From Cryptosporangium aurantiacum (lineage in GTDB: Bacteria; Actinomycetota; Actinomycetes; Mycobacteriales; Cryptosporangiaceae): 64,000 nt of DNA. The notes beneath the pieces were generated by a model. It ran no database searches, was not told the DNA's origin, and saw nothing but the letters and a program-made list of their open reading frames with translations. Shown here in pieces: positions 18,401 to 26,641 of the stretch (its first letter is position 1; each line of letters begins with the position of its first letter). Location: positions 310,001 to 374,000 of the forward strand of contig NZ_FRCS01000001.1 in NCBI RefSeq assembly GCF_900143005.1, given 5' to 3'. A program made the translations under genes and the position numbers.

Positions 18401-19067
18401 GTACCACCGGGCGACGCAGGAGAAGCGGGCCGCGAAGGCCGAACGTGACCTGCAGCTGCTCGGCAAGGTCAACCCGCTGGCGCTGGAGGAGTTCGCGGCG
18501 CTGGAGGAGCGGTTCAAGTTCCTCAGCACGCAGCTCGAAGACCTCAAGGACACCCGTCGGGATCTGTTGACCGTGGTGAAAGAGGTCGACGACCGGATCC
18601 ACGACGTGTTCAAGAGCGCGTTCGAGGACACCGCGCGAGAGTTCGAGGTGGTGTTCCGGACGCTGTTCCCCGGCGGCGAGGGGCGCATCTTCCTCACCGA
18701 CCCGGACGATCTGCTGACCACCGGCGTCGAGGTGGAGGCGCGGCCGCCGGGCAAGAAGGTCAAGCGGCTGTCGCTGCTGTCCGGCGGCGAGCGGTCGCTG
18801 ACCGCGGTCGCGCTGCTGGTCGCGATCTTCCGGGCGCGCCCGTCGCCGTTCTACGTGATGGACGAGGTCGAGGCGGCGCTCGACGACACGAACCTGGGGC
18901 GGTTGATCACGCTGCTGGAGCAGTTGCAGGAGTCCAGTCAGCTGATCATCATCACCCACCAGAAGCGGACGATGGAGATCGCCGATGCGCTGTACGGCGT
19001 CAGCATGCGCGGTGACGGGATCACGCAGGTGATCAGCCAGCGCCTGAAGGACGCGGCGAGCGCTTAG
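15498..19067 (+). CDS. smc: Chromosome segregation protein SMC
   Basis: The SMC ATPase organises and segregates the chromosome with ScpA and ScpB. The 1189-residue protein has Walker A GPNGSGKSN (31-39), a first coiled-coil arm, a globular hinge at roughly 500-650 (GDQVPGLLGGVSGLLSVEAG onward), a returning arm, and the C-terminal signature LLSGGERSLTAVALL with Walker B YVMDEVEAALDD. Length and layout are normal. GTG 15498 gives the standard MHLKSLTLRGFKSF start. The 258-base gap before it contains only two short copies of GACCGATCCGG. Its stop overlaps that of the minus-strand small ORF. Confidence 0.98.
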   Translation: MHLKSLTLRGFKSFASSTSLRFEPGITCVVGPNGSGKSNVVDAIAWVLGEQGAKALRGGKMEDVIFAGTSGRAPLGRAEVTLTIDNHDGALPIEYAEVSITRRLFRTGDSEYEINGDSCRLLDIQELLSDSGIGREMHVIVGQGQLDSVLQSRPEDRRGFIEEAAGVLKHRKRKEKALRKLDAMQANLTRLTDLTAELRRQLKPLGRQAEVARRAAGVQSALRDARLRLLADDLVTLRTSLEQDVADEAAVRARRGQVDADLEADRARESELDAAMAADAPVLARAQDTWYRLSALQERFRGLAQLADERLRYLSAEPEDSRPTRDPEALEREAAVVRGQHEALTEALEADQDRLAEATEARAEYERRAYDAERAHVAAMKAVADRREGLARLTGQVNALRTRATAAEDEIARLSASLSEAHTRADEAQTELDMAQEAADGLDEGDIDLFARHAAAREELEVAEARVRELVQSERVAEREASEWKARQEALALGLSRKDGAGALLTAGDQVPGLLGGVSGLLSVEAGYEAALAAALGGLADAVAVASVDSAVDAIEWLRSADAGRATLLVAENAPGADGPWPVLPDGARWAVDLVKVDDDLRPAVRRALHQVAFVPSVDAARTLVSREPSIRAITPEGDVVGAVEAAGGAAKAQSTLEIQAAVDDARDHRAEAERRGERLRAQLDAARAEVDTRKETVRVVAAAQKEAEGARHQAARRIAELSAAARSVRGEAERLAQGRQRAEEARDKDLEGLAALEERLVAAEETPLDDEPSTDERDEFQALASQARQNEMEVRLAVRTAEERVRSLAGRAESLERAAASERAARARAEAARAARARGAAVARAVSSGARTALDRIEISLAAAAEERDAVAEARVAREAELTGVRARVRELAAELDRLTDAMHRDEVARAEQRMRIEQLEAKAADDFAIDVETLANEYGPQMPVPPTQAEIAEAEKNGEPPPPALPYHRATQEKRAAKAERDLQLLGKVNPLALEEFAALEERFKFLSTQLEDLKDTRRDLLTVVKEVDDRIHDVFKSAFEDTAREFEVVFRTLFPGGEGRIFLTDPDDLLTTGVEVEARPPGKKVKRLSLLSGGERSLTAVALLVAIFRARPSPFYVMDEVEAALDDTNLGRLITLLEQLQESSQLIIITHQKRTMEIADALYGVSMRGDGITQVISQRLKDAASA

Positions 19068-19177
19068 CGGTCGTCGCGCGGACGCGCGGTGGCCCGGTAG
19101 TAGTAGCCGTTCTCGTAGCAGAAGTAGTCGGTGCCGGCCGAGCCGGACTCCTCGTAGGTTTCGGTCCCGTAGCTCAT
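19064..19177 (-). CDS. Tyr-rich 37-residue small protein, unknown
   Basis: The ORF from ATG 19177 encodes MSYGTETYEESGSAGTDYF and continues CYENGYYYRATARPRDDR: seven tyrosines and one cysteine in 37 residues, with an acidic middle and a basic end. On the minus strand AAGGAG lies nine bases before the ATG, a near-ideal ribosome site. Its TAA overlaps the smc stop on the other strand. A longer frame to 19255 lacks such a site. I do not recognise the family; it could be a small regulator, a peptide precursor or a structural microprotein. Confidence 0.55.
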   Translation of the reverse strand: MSYGTETYEESGSAGTDYFCYENGYYYRATARPRDDR

Positions 19178-19280
19178 CGTCCCGCTCCTTCCGCTCGTTG
19201 TGTTGGTAGGACCAGGATGGCCCCGCCGGCGTGCGCGGACGTTCGCCCGGCGCACGCCCCGAACGTTCGGTTGCCGACGT

Positions 19281-21038
19281 TCAGTTGAGCTCGGCGCGCG
19301 CCGGGAACGGTGCGACCGGGTCGGCAGTCGCCCGGTCGCGCCAGGACAGGGGTGTCTGGTTCACCGTCGACAGCCGCGGTGCGCTGCCCGGCGTCCGGAG
19401 CGCACGCTCCAGGCTGAACCGGGCCACCCGGCCGTCGATCACCAGCGTGCCCAGCTCGTTGCCGTAGAACGGCCCGGACAGCCGGGTCCAGCGCACGGCC
19501 GACTTCGGCACCTTCGCCCAGCGCGCCATCGGCCGCGCCACCGCCGCCGCCAACCGGCTCCAGCCCACGGTGAAGCCCAGCTTGATCGCGCTCGGCACGG
19601 TCTGGTGCACCGGCGACACGACGAGCTGGTAGACCGGCGTTTCCCCCGGCGGGTCGAACGACGCCTTCGCCACGTACGCGTGGTGGACGTCCCCGGAGAG
19701 CACCGCGATGCTCGCCGGACGCGGGCCACGCTCGCCGCGGGACACCTCCGCCAGCAGCCGTCCCAGCCGCTCGAACGACTCCGCGAACGCCGACCAATGC
19801 TCCAGGTCGGCGGCTCGCCGGACGACCTCGCCGATCTTGGCCAGCCGCGGCCCGCGGCTACCCGCGCACAGCGCCTCGTTCCAGTTCTCCACGTGGTGGA
19901 TCGCCCACGGCAACAGCCACGGCAGCGAGGACGCGACGAGCAGGTGGTCGTAGTCGCCGTCGAACTGTTCGGCGAGCCACTCGAACTCGGCGTCGCTCAT
20001 CATCGCCCGGTCGGTCTCGGTCAGGACCCGGCCGCACCGGGTGTCCACGACGACGACCCGGGTCCGCCCGTAGTCGATCGTGTAGCTCCAGCGCACGCCG
20101 GCGTCCGGCTCGCCGTCCACCTCCGCATCGGAGGTCGCGGCCAGCTTCTCCAGCAGCGGCGCGGCGTCCACCCCGGCGTCGCCTGCCGCGCGGACCGCGA
20201 GCCACATCGGGTCGAGCGCTAGGTCGGACGGGGAGAGATTCCCTAAATGCTGGTAGATCCAGTAGCTCGTCAGACCGCCGATGATCCGGGACCGCCACCA
20301 CGACGTGTTCTCCACGTCGCGCCGCCATGCGTACGAGGTGTTCCAGTCGTCGCGGACGTCGTGGTCGTCGAAGATCATCGCGCTCGGGACGTTGGCCAGC
20401 AGCCAGCGGATGTCCGGGTCGCTCCAGGACTCCTGGTAGAGCGCCGTGTACTCCTCGAAGTTCGCGACCTCGAGGAACGGCGGCTCGTCGACCGGGCGGC
20501 GGCTGCGGATGAACTCCTGCGTCTTCGGTGAGGTGTGGTCGGCGTACACCTGGTCGCCGAGCAGCAGGACGGCGTCCGGCCACCGGCCGGGCTCCTCGGT
20601 CGCCATCCGCTGGGCGAACGTGTCCAGCGCGTCCGGCTCGTAGCCCATCTGTTCGAGCGCGTTGGGGGTGGCGTGCCTGCAGGAGCCGAAGATCAGCCGT
20701 TGGGTGTGCTCCGGTGCCGGTGTGCGCAGCACCGAGGGCGGATAGGGCGAGTCCGGTTCCGGCCACACGACGGTGTCGTCGAGCGTGACCTCGTACTGCT
20801 GCTGGGTGCCGGGCTGCAGGCCGTCGACGACGACCAGCGCGTAGTGGTGGCCGTGGACGCAGAACGTCCTTGCCGTGCGGCCGAGCACGTCGACCTCGCA
20901 GGGAGCGTCGGTCTCGACCCATACCGTGACGCTGGTGTCGGTGACGTGCCGGAGCAACGGACCGAGTACGAGCGCAGCCATGTTCGCCCAATCTGCTGTC
21001 AACGTGACCAGCTCAGGTGTTCCCCCGAAGTCCATCAT
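19281..21038 (-). CDS. PhoD-like alkaline phosphatase/phosphodiesterase
   Basis: The 585-residue protein has an N-terminal Ig-like domain (LRHVTDTSVTVWVETD) and a PhoD-type metallophosphatase domain with FGSCRHATPN, LLLGDQVYAD, MIFDDHDVRDDWN and LSGDVHHAYVA, which supply the metal ligands. No signal peptide or Tat motif is seen, unlike secreted PhoD, so it may act inside the cell. I prefer ATG 21038, preceded by GGGAGG, over ATG 20981, which has no ribosome site. It is divergent from ftsY. Confidence 0.85.
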   Translation of the reverse strand: MMDFGGTPELVTLTADWANMAALVLGPLLRHVTDTSVTVWVETDAPCEVDVLGRTARTFCVHGHHYALVVVDGLQPGTQQQYEVTLDDTVVWPEPDSPYPPSVLRTPAPEHTQRLIFGSCRHATPNALEQMGYEPDALDTFAQRMATEEPGRWPDAVLLLGDQVYADHTSPKTQEFIRSRRPVDEPPFLEVANFEEYTALYQESWSDPDIRWLLANVPSAMIFDDHDVRDDWNTSYAWRRDVENTSWWRSRIIGGLTSYWIYQHLGNLSPSDLALDPMWLAVRAAGDAGVDAAPLLEKLAATSDAEVDGEPDAGVRWSYTIDYGRTRVVVVDTRCGRVLTETDRAMMSDAEFEWLAEQFDGDYDHLLVASSLPWLLPWAIHHVENWNEALCAGSRGPRLAKIGEVVRRAADLEHWSAFAESFERLGRLLAEVSRGERGPRPASIAVLSGDVHHAYVAKASFDPPGETPVYQLVVSPVHQTVPSAIKLGFTVGWSRLAAAVARPMARWAKVPKSAVRWTRLSGPFYGNELGTLVIDGRVARFSLERALRTPGSAPRLSTVNQTPLSWRDRATADPVAPFPARAELN

Positions 21039-21157
21039 CCCGAACGTCCTCCCGCGCGCCCCACCGCACTCCGGCAACCGCCCCATGAACGATCACGTAA
21101 GCGCTCCCTGTGGAGGCACGACGCCGAACGAAGCACGGGTCTGACAGGATTCGTGTC

Positions 21158-22335
<1,178 letters not shown>

Positions 22336-22339
<4 letters not shown>

Positions 22340-23124
22340 CGCAACAGGAGATTCCGCTCGAGGGCGGCAGCGTCAGCACTGTCGTCCGGGTCGGTGACAC
22401 CGTCAGACGGACAGCCGGCCCGTGGACGCCTGCCGTGCACGCGCTGCTTCGCCACCTCGAAGCGGTCGGCTTCACCGGCGCGCCGCGCGCGTTCGGGATC
22501 GACGAGAAGGGCCGCGAGGTTCTCTCGTACCTCGACGGCGAGACCGGGGAGTACCCGCTCAAACCGCACTGGACGACCGACGAAGCGCTGGTCACCGTCG
22601 CGACGATGCTGCGGCTGTTCCACGACGCCCAGGCCGGGTTCGTGCCACCGCCGGGCACGCGCTGGCGCTCGTTCGGGCCGCCTCCGCCCGACACCGAGGT
22701 GATCTGCCACCACGACGCGGCGCCGCACAACGTCGTCTGGCGGCCGGACGGGACGCTGGCGATGATCGACTTCGATCTCTCGTCGCCCGGTGCCCGGATC
22801 TACGACGTCGCGTACTCGGCGTGGACCTGGGTACCGCTCTTCTCCGACCGGGACTCCCGGACGCTCGGCTGGCGCCATCCGGATCGGCCGCGGCGGCTAC
22901 GGCTGTTCGCGGACGCGTACGGGCTGACGCCGCGCGACCGGGCTCGGTTGGTGCGCACGATCCGCACCCGGATCGTCGATCACATCGAGGGCATCCGGCG
23001 GATGGCAGAAGCGGGCGAGCCGGCGTTCGTCCGGATCGTGCAGAAGGGCCACCTCAAACGCCCCGTGCGCGACCTCCGTCTCATAGACCACGAGCGCCAT
23101 CTTCTGGAGCACGCGCTGCGTTAG
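22336..23124 (+). CDS. Aminoglycoside phosphotransferase-family (APH) kinase
   Basis: The 262-residue protein has the C-terminal lobe motifs of APH/choline kinase-like enzymes: ICHHDAAPHNVVW (the Brenner HxDxxxxN motif with the catalytic aspartate) and AMIDFDLSSPG (the Mg-binding IDFD). The N-terminal lobe is short. The family phosphorylates hydroxyls of small molecules or antibiotics; the substrate here is unknown, and resistance should not be assumed. GTG 22336 overlaps the ftsY stop, so the two are translationally coupled. Confidence 0.8.
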
Positions 23125-23179
23125 GAGTCATCCGGAAACCCGGCACTTCTCCGCGTGAGCGCTGACTACCATTTCGAGG

Positions 23180-24196
23180 ATGCGCGACGCGGATCTGGGT
23201 GCCGTGGCAACCATGTATTCGCAATTGGCCGGAGTGCTGGCCGGCTTCGCATTCGCGGGCGTCGTCGTCATCGTTTCGGGATCATTAGGGGGATCGGCGT
23301 CCGATGGACGCCAGGCGTTCGTGCTGCGCGAGGCGCTGGCGACGATGGTCTGTTCGTTCTTCGGACTCGCGCTGGCGGCGCTGACCTACGCGGCGATGGG
23401 CGCGGATGCGAACCGGCCCGGCTCGTTGGCCGCCGAGCACCTGTTCGCCGGGGTGCAGTTCCTGATCGCCGGACAGTTCTCCGTCTTCTCCGTGCTGGCC
23501 CTGATTCAGGCGTCGATCGGCGGAGACGTCTTCTACTACGCGAATCGGTTACTGAGCCAGTTCTCGGCAATTCCGATGTTCGCGCTGCTCTGCCTCGGGG
23601 TCGACCTGTACTGCGATATTCGTTACCCGCAGGGCGGGCCCGACTGGATCAGCGTCTGCATCGTCCTGCTGATCGCGCTGCTGACCGTGTGGGGCGCATT
23701 CGGTTATCTCTCGTACGGGTGGGTGGCGACCCGCCGCCTCCACGTCGCCAGCTGGACCGCGATCAGTCGGCTCTACGTCGAACGGCGCAAGTCGTTGTTG
23801 GCGATCGCGGCTTCCGGGTTGTTCATCATGACGTCCTGCACGCTGGCGGTCTGCTTCCTGGTCGCCCATGACGCCTCCGCCCGCTGGACGCCGCCGCTCG
23901 CCGTAGCGGTGGTGATGCTCCTGGTCGGGTTCCTCGGTGCGGCCACGTTGCCGATCTACCTGTATCTCACCCGGATCCAGCCGCAACCGTTCGCACGCGG
24001 CGACCGGGTCGCGTTGGCGGCCGACAAGCACTACCTGACCGGCAACATCGAGGAAGGGGCGCCGGGCACCGTCACCGCCATCCACGGCTCGGCCGCCTAC
24101 CACGTGCGGTACACGGTGCAGTTCGACCACCGGGACGCGAAGACCACCAGGCTGTACGCACACGATCTGGTCCGGCTTCCGGACGACCCGGCCTAG
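23180..24196 (+). CDS. Polytopic membrane protein of unknown function
   Basis: The 338-residue protein has about seven hydrophobic segments, including LAGVLAGFAFAGVVVIVSG, FFGLALAALTYAAMG, FLIAGQFSVFSVLALIQ, WISVCIVLLIALLTVWGAF and VAVVMLLVGFLGAATLPIYL. A soluble C-terminal part of about 65 residues has an SH3-like strand pattern (GDRVALAADKHYLTGNIEEG, then GTVTAIHG). I do not recognise the family. It converges on the DUF692 locus with a gap of only seven bases, and its promoter probably lies in the short gap after the APH gene. Confidence 0.65.
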   Translation: MRDADLGAVATMYSQLAGVLAGFAFAGVVVIVSGSLGGSASDGRQAFVLREALATMVCSFFGLALAALTYAAMGADANRPGSLAAEHLFAGVQFLIAGQFSVFSVLALIQASIGGDVFYYANRLLSQFSAIPMFALLCLGVDLYCDIRYPQGGPDWISVCIVLLIALLTVWGAFGYLSYGWVATRRLHVASWTAISRLYVERRKSLLAIAASGLFIMTSCTLAVCFLVAHDASARWTPPLAVAVVMLLVGFLGAATLPIYLYLTRIQPQPFARGDRVALAADKHYLTGNIEEGAPGTVTAIHGSAAYHVRYTVQFDHRDAKTTRLYAHDLVRLPDDPA

Positions 24197-24203
24197 CGAT
24201 CTG

Positions 24204-24746
24204 TCACGTACCTCGTCGCCAGAACCGGCGGCGGGGCTTCGCCGGACGGGGCGCGCGCTGGGCGAGTTCTTCGGCGGCCAGCGGGGGGAGTTCGCCGGCG
24301 TCGCGGAGGGAGTGAGCGAACGCGAGGCCGTCGGCGAACGAACCCGACGGCGGGCGCCCGGCCGCCCACTGCACGAAGCGCGGAGTGAACGCCGCACCCA
24401 GCGACGCGGCCAGCAGCGGCCAGGCCCGCGCGACCTCGCCTGCCCGCTTCCGCAGCAGCGCCCGGCGAGCAGCGCCCACCCGGTCGGCGTCAAAGCCCGG
24501 CGGTAGCTCGCCGCCACCGACGAGCGCGGCCACCAGCGCAGCCTGCGCCGCCGCCAGCTCCGCGGCGCCGCCTGCGCGGGCCGCCGCGCCCGCGCTCGCG
24601 GCGCCCGCGCTCGCGGCGCCCGCGCTCGCGGCGCCCGCGCTCGCGGCGCCCGCGCTCGCGGCGCCCGCGCTCGCGGCGCCCGCGCGCCGGCCTGGCGCGC
24701 CCGCGCCTGCGTTCCCGCCTTCGGCGCCCGCGGCGGGCTCGTTCAT
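24204..24746 (-). CDS. Putative partner protein of the DUF692 enzyme (SCO6045-like C-terminal domain)
   Basis: The 180-residue protein has a repetitive Gly/Ala/Ser N-terminal half (about residues 10-55), then a helical domain with AAQAALVAALVG, GFDADRVGAARRALLRKRAGEVARAWPLLAASLG and FADGLAFAHSL, ending in a basic tail. The helical part resembles the small partners found beside actinobacterial DUF692 genes (SCO6045-like) and, more distantly, partners such as MbnC/DUF2063 that present RiPP precursors to MNIO enzymes. ATG 24746 overlaps the DUF692 stop by four bases. The family call is from memory of the domain pattern. Confidence 0.65.
   Translation of the reverse strand: MNEPAAGAEGGNAGAGAPGRRAGAASAGAASAGAASAGAASAGAASAGAASAGAAARAGGAAELAAAQAALVAALVGGGELPPGFDADRVGAARRALLRKRAGEVARAWPLLAASLGAAFTPRFVQWAAGRPPSGSFADGLAFAHSLRDAGELPPLAAEELAQRAPRPAKPRRRFWRRGT
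24586..24675 (-). repeat. 15-base tandem repeat, 6 exact copies
   Basis: Six identical copies of GCGCCCGCGCTCGCG (plus strand), followed by a partial copy to about 24686, encode an Ala/Gly/Ser pentapeptide repeat in the N-terminal half of the partner protein. There are no spacers, so it is not CRISPR. It would act as a flexible linker. Confidence 0.95.
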
Positions 24747-25579
24747 CGGGCGCCTGCGACGACGCCCGCCTCGACCGCCGTGGTGATCGCGGCGAGTTCG
24801 GCGCGGAGCACCTCGGCCGGCGGGTAGTCGCCGTCGCGTTCGAGCAGCCACCCGGCCGGCGTCGCACGCTCGGCCAGCGCGGTCACCAAGTCCAGTACCG
24901 GCTGCGGCACCGGATCGGTGTGCGTGTCGTGGTACAGCCCCTCGTGCTCCCGCCCACCGGCCACGTGGACGTACGCGACCCGATCGAGCGGTAAGCGGTC
25001 GAGCAGCGCGACCGGATCCTGGCCGCGGTTCTGCGCGTTCGCGTACACGTTCGCGACGTCCAGCAGCAGGAGCGCGCCGGTTCGGTCGAGGACCGCGTTC
25101 AGGAAGTCGGCCTCGTCGTACTCGTCGTCCGGCCAGTCGAACAGCGCCGCGATCGGCTCCAGCGCCAGCGGTACACCACCCAGCCCGTCGACGGTGCGGG
25201 CGTAGTTCGCGGCCAGCGCGTCCACCGCGGCTCGGGTCCGGGGCACCGGCAGCAGGTGCCCCGCCTCCAGGTCACCGGCCCGAACGAACGCGATGTGTTC
25301 GCTGACCAGCGGTGCGTCCAGCAGCGCCGCGCACTCGGCCAGGTGCGCCACCCGCGACGGCTCGACCGGCTCGGCGCCGCCCAGCGACAGCCGGACGCCG
25401 TGCGGCACGCACGTCACCCCGCGTTCCCGCAGCGTCGCCAGCGGGCCGGACAGCGGCAGGTGCGTGTGGATGCCCTCCGCGACGACCTCGCAGAACCGCA
25501 GGTCCGGCAGCTCCGCGACGATCCCCGCGATCTCCGGGCGCCAACCGACCCCGACGCCCAGCTCCGGCAGCGAGCTCAT
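24743..25579 (-). CDS. DUF692 / MNIO-family multinuclear iron oxidative enzyme
   Basis: The 278-residue protein is a DUF692 TIM-barrel. Likely metal-site residues lie where the family has them: H60 (VPHGVRLSL), H95 (LVSEHIAF), E141 (LALEPIA), D174 and N177 (LLLDVANVY), H205 (YVHVAGG), H220/D222 (HTDPVP) and E247 (LLERDG). Characterised relatives such as MbnB and TglH use two or three iron ions and oxygen to modify cysteines of RiPP precursors. Both ends overlap neighbours by four bases: the Cys-tailed membrane protein before it and the small partner after it. That coupling suggests the three act together. Confidence 0.85.
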   Translation of the reverse strand: MSSLPELGVGVGWRPEIAGIVAELPDLRFCEVVAEGIHTHLPLSGPLATLRERGVTCVPHGVRLSLGGAEPVEPSRVAHLAECAALLDAPLVSEHIAFVRAGDLEAGHLLPVPRTRAAVDALAANYARTVDGLGGVPLALEPIAALFDWPDDEYDEADFLNAVLDRTGALLLLDVANVYANAQNRGQDPVALLDRLPLDRVAYVHVAGGREHEGLYHDTHTDPVPQPVLDLVTALAERATPAGWLLERDGDYPPAEVLRAELAAITTAVEAGVVAGAR

Positions 25580-26520
25580 CCGCCGCACCCTCCTCCTCCG
25601 CCGCAACCACCGCCGCCACCGCAGCTCGACCCGCTCGAACACGATGACGAGCTGCTGCACGACGAACCGCTGTCCCCGCTGCCGCTGCTCGACGAGCTCG
25701 ACGTACCGGCCGCCGCCGCTCGCCGGATCTCCGACTCGGCAGCGAACGCGGGGTCGGCAGCGTACAGCGCCGCGGTGCCGAACAGCGCGACGCCCATCGC
25801 CGCACCGACCGCACCGTACGCACCCCACGCCGGGTTGAGCTCGGGCTTGAGGTGATCGTGGCGGCGGATCTCGTCCCGGAGCGCGGTTTCACCGGCCTTG
25901 GTCTTCTCCGGCGCGCCACCGAGCAGGAAGAAGATCTGGATCACGGTGAGCACGATCAGCAGCGCGGTCAGGTACCCGACCGGCTTGCCCGCGGCCGCTC
26001 CGTCCCAGAACCGGACGGCGCCGAGCATCAGCACCGGCGCCGGCAGCAGCCCGAGGAACCGGTAGGTCACCCGCTGCGGGCCGGTGAGCACCAGCCCGGC
26101 CTGTTCCAGGTCCTTACGAACGATGTCGACCGCCTGCCGGACCCGCTGGTCGGCCAGCAGCATCCAGACGTGCTTGCGGCCGCCGGTGATCGCCCGGTGG
26201 ACGGCGTTCTCCAGCGGGTGCAGGCCGTTGATCGGCGGACGGGACGCCGCGACGCCACCGCCGGAAGCAGCGGTGACCAGGTGGCGTGCCCGTAGCCCGG
26301 CGATCGCGGACTGGACGGCCTGCAGCGGCCCACCGGCCAGCAGCGCGAGCGCGAACGGATCGGACACCGGCAGCAGGGTCTCCGGTCCGGCGCCCCGCGC
26401 GATGCCGCGGCGCAGCACGACCGCCAACCAGATCGAGACCCCGGCCAGGACCGCGTATCCGATCAGGAACGTCGTCCCGGGGATCCCCCAGGTGTCACCA
26501 GGAGCCGCGAGGATTCTCAT
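25576..26520 (-). CDS. TIGR04222-type membrane protein with periodic Cys tail (copy A)
   Basis: The 314-residue protein starts MRILAAPGDTWGIPG, has a first transmembrane helix (LIGYAVLAGVSIWLAVVL), a soluble loop with LRARHLVTAASGG, then further hydrophobic segments (LLPAPVLMLGAV, YLTALLIVLTVIQIFFLL, AAMGVALFGTAALY). Its last 40 or so residues are only Ser, Gly, Cys and an Asp, with five cysteines at exact six-residue spacing and a final CGG. AAGGAGG precedes ATG 26520. The stop overlaps the DUF692 start. The serines use mixed AGC, TCG and TCA codons, so the tail is not a simple DNA repeat. Function unknown; the tail may be the DUF692 substrate. Confidence 0.8.
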   Translation of the reverse strand: MRILAAPGDTWGIPGTTFLIGYAVLAGVSIWLAVVLRRGIARGAGPETLLPVSDPFALALLAGGPLQAVQSAIAGLRARHLVTAASGGGVAASRPPINGLHPLENAVHRAITGGRKHVWMLLADQRVRQAVDIVRKDLEQAGLVLTGPQRVTYRFLGLLPAPVLMLGAVRFWDGAAAGKPVGYLTALLIVLTVIQIFFLLGGAPEKTKAGETALRDEIRRHDHLKPELNPAWGAYGAVGAAMGVALFGTAALYAADPAFAAESEIRRAAAAGTSSSSSSGSGDSGSSCSSSSSCSSGSSCGGGGGCGGGGGCGG

Positions 26521-26641
26521 CGGGCGCCTCCTTCCGCTTGTCCGCTCCCGTGCCCGTCCGTCCGGGACAGGCCCTTCTGAGCTGAGAGTGGCAGGTCGAC
26601 CCGGTGCGCGGCTCGGGCGTGTCGCAGTATTGACAGCCTGG

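Noticed and set aside
14937-18959. 1340-codon minus-strand open frame
   Set aside because: It lies opposite smc, whose motifs are complete, and its Arg/Gly/Leu-rich translation matches no family; it is a high-GC shadow.
24586-24675. Possible CRISPR array
   Set aside because: The 15-base units touch each other without spacers and encode an in-frame linker.
25576-25680. Ser/Cys tail as a frameshift or sequencing artefact
   Set aside because: The paralogue B has a separate tail of the same kind, serine codons are mixed, and the frame continues into an ATGA overlap with the next gene.
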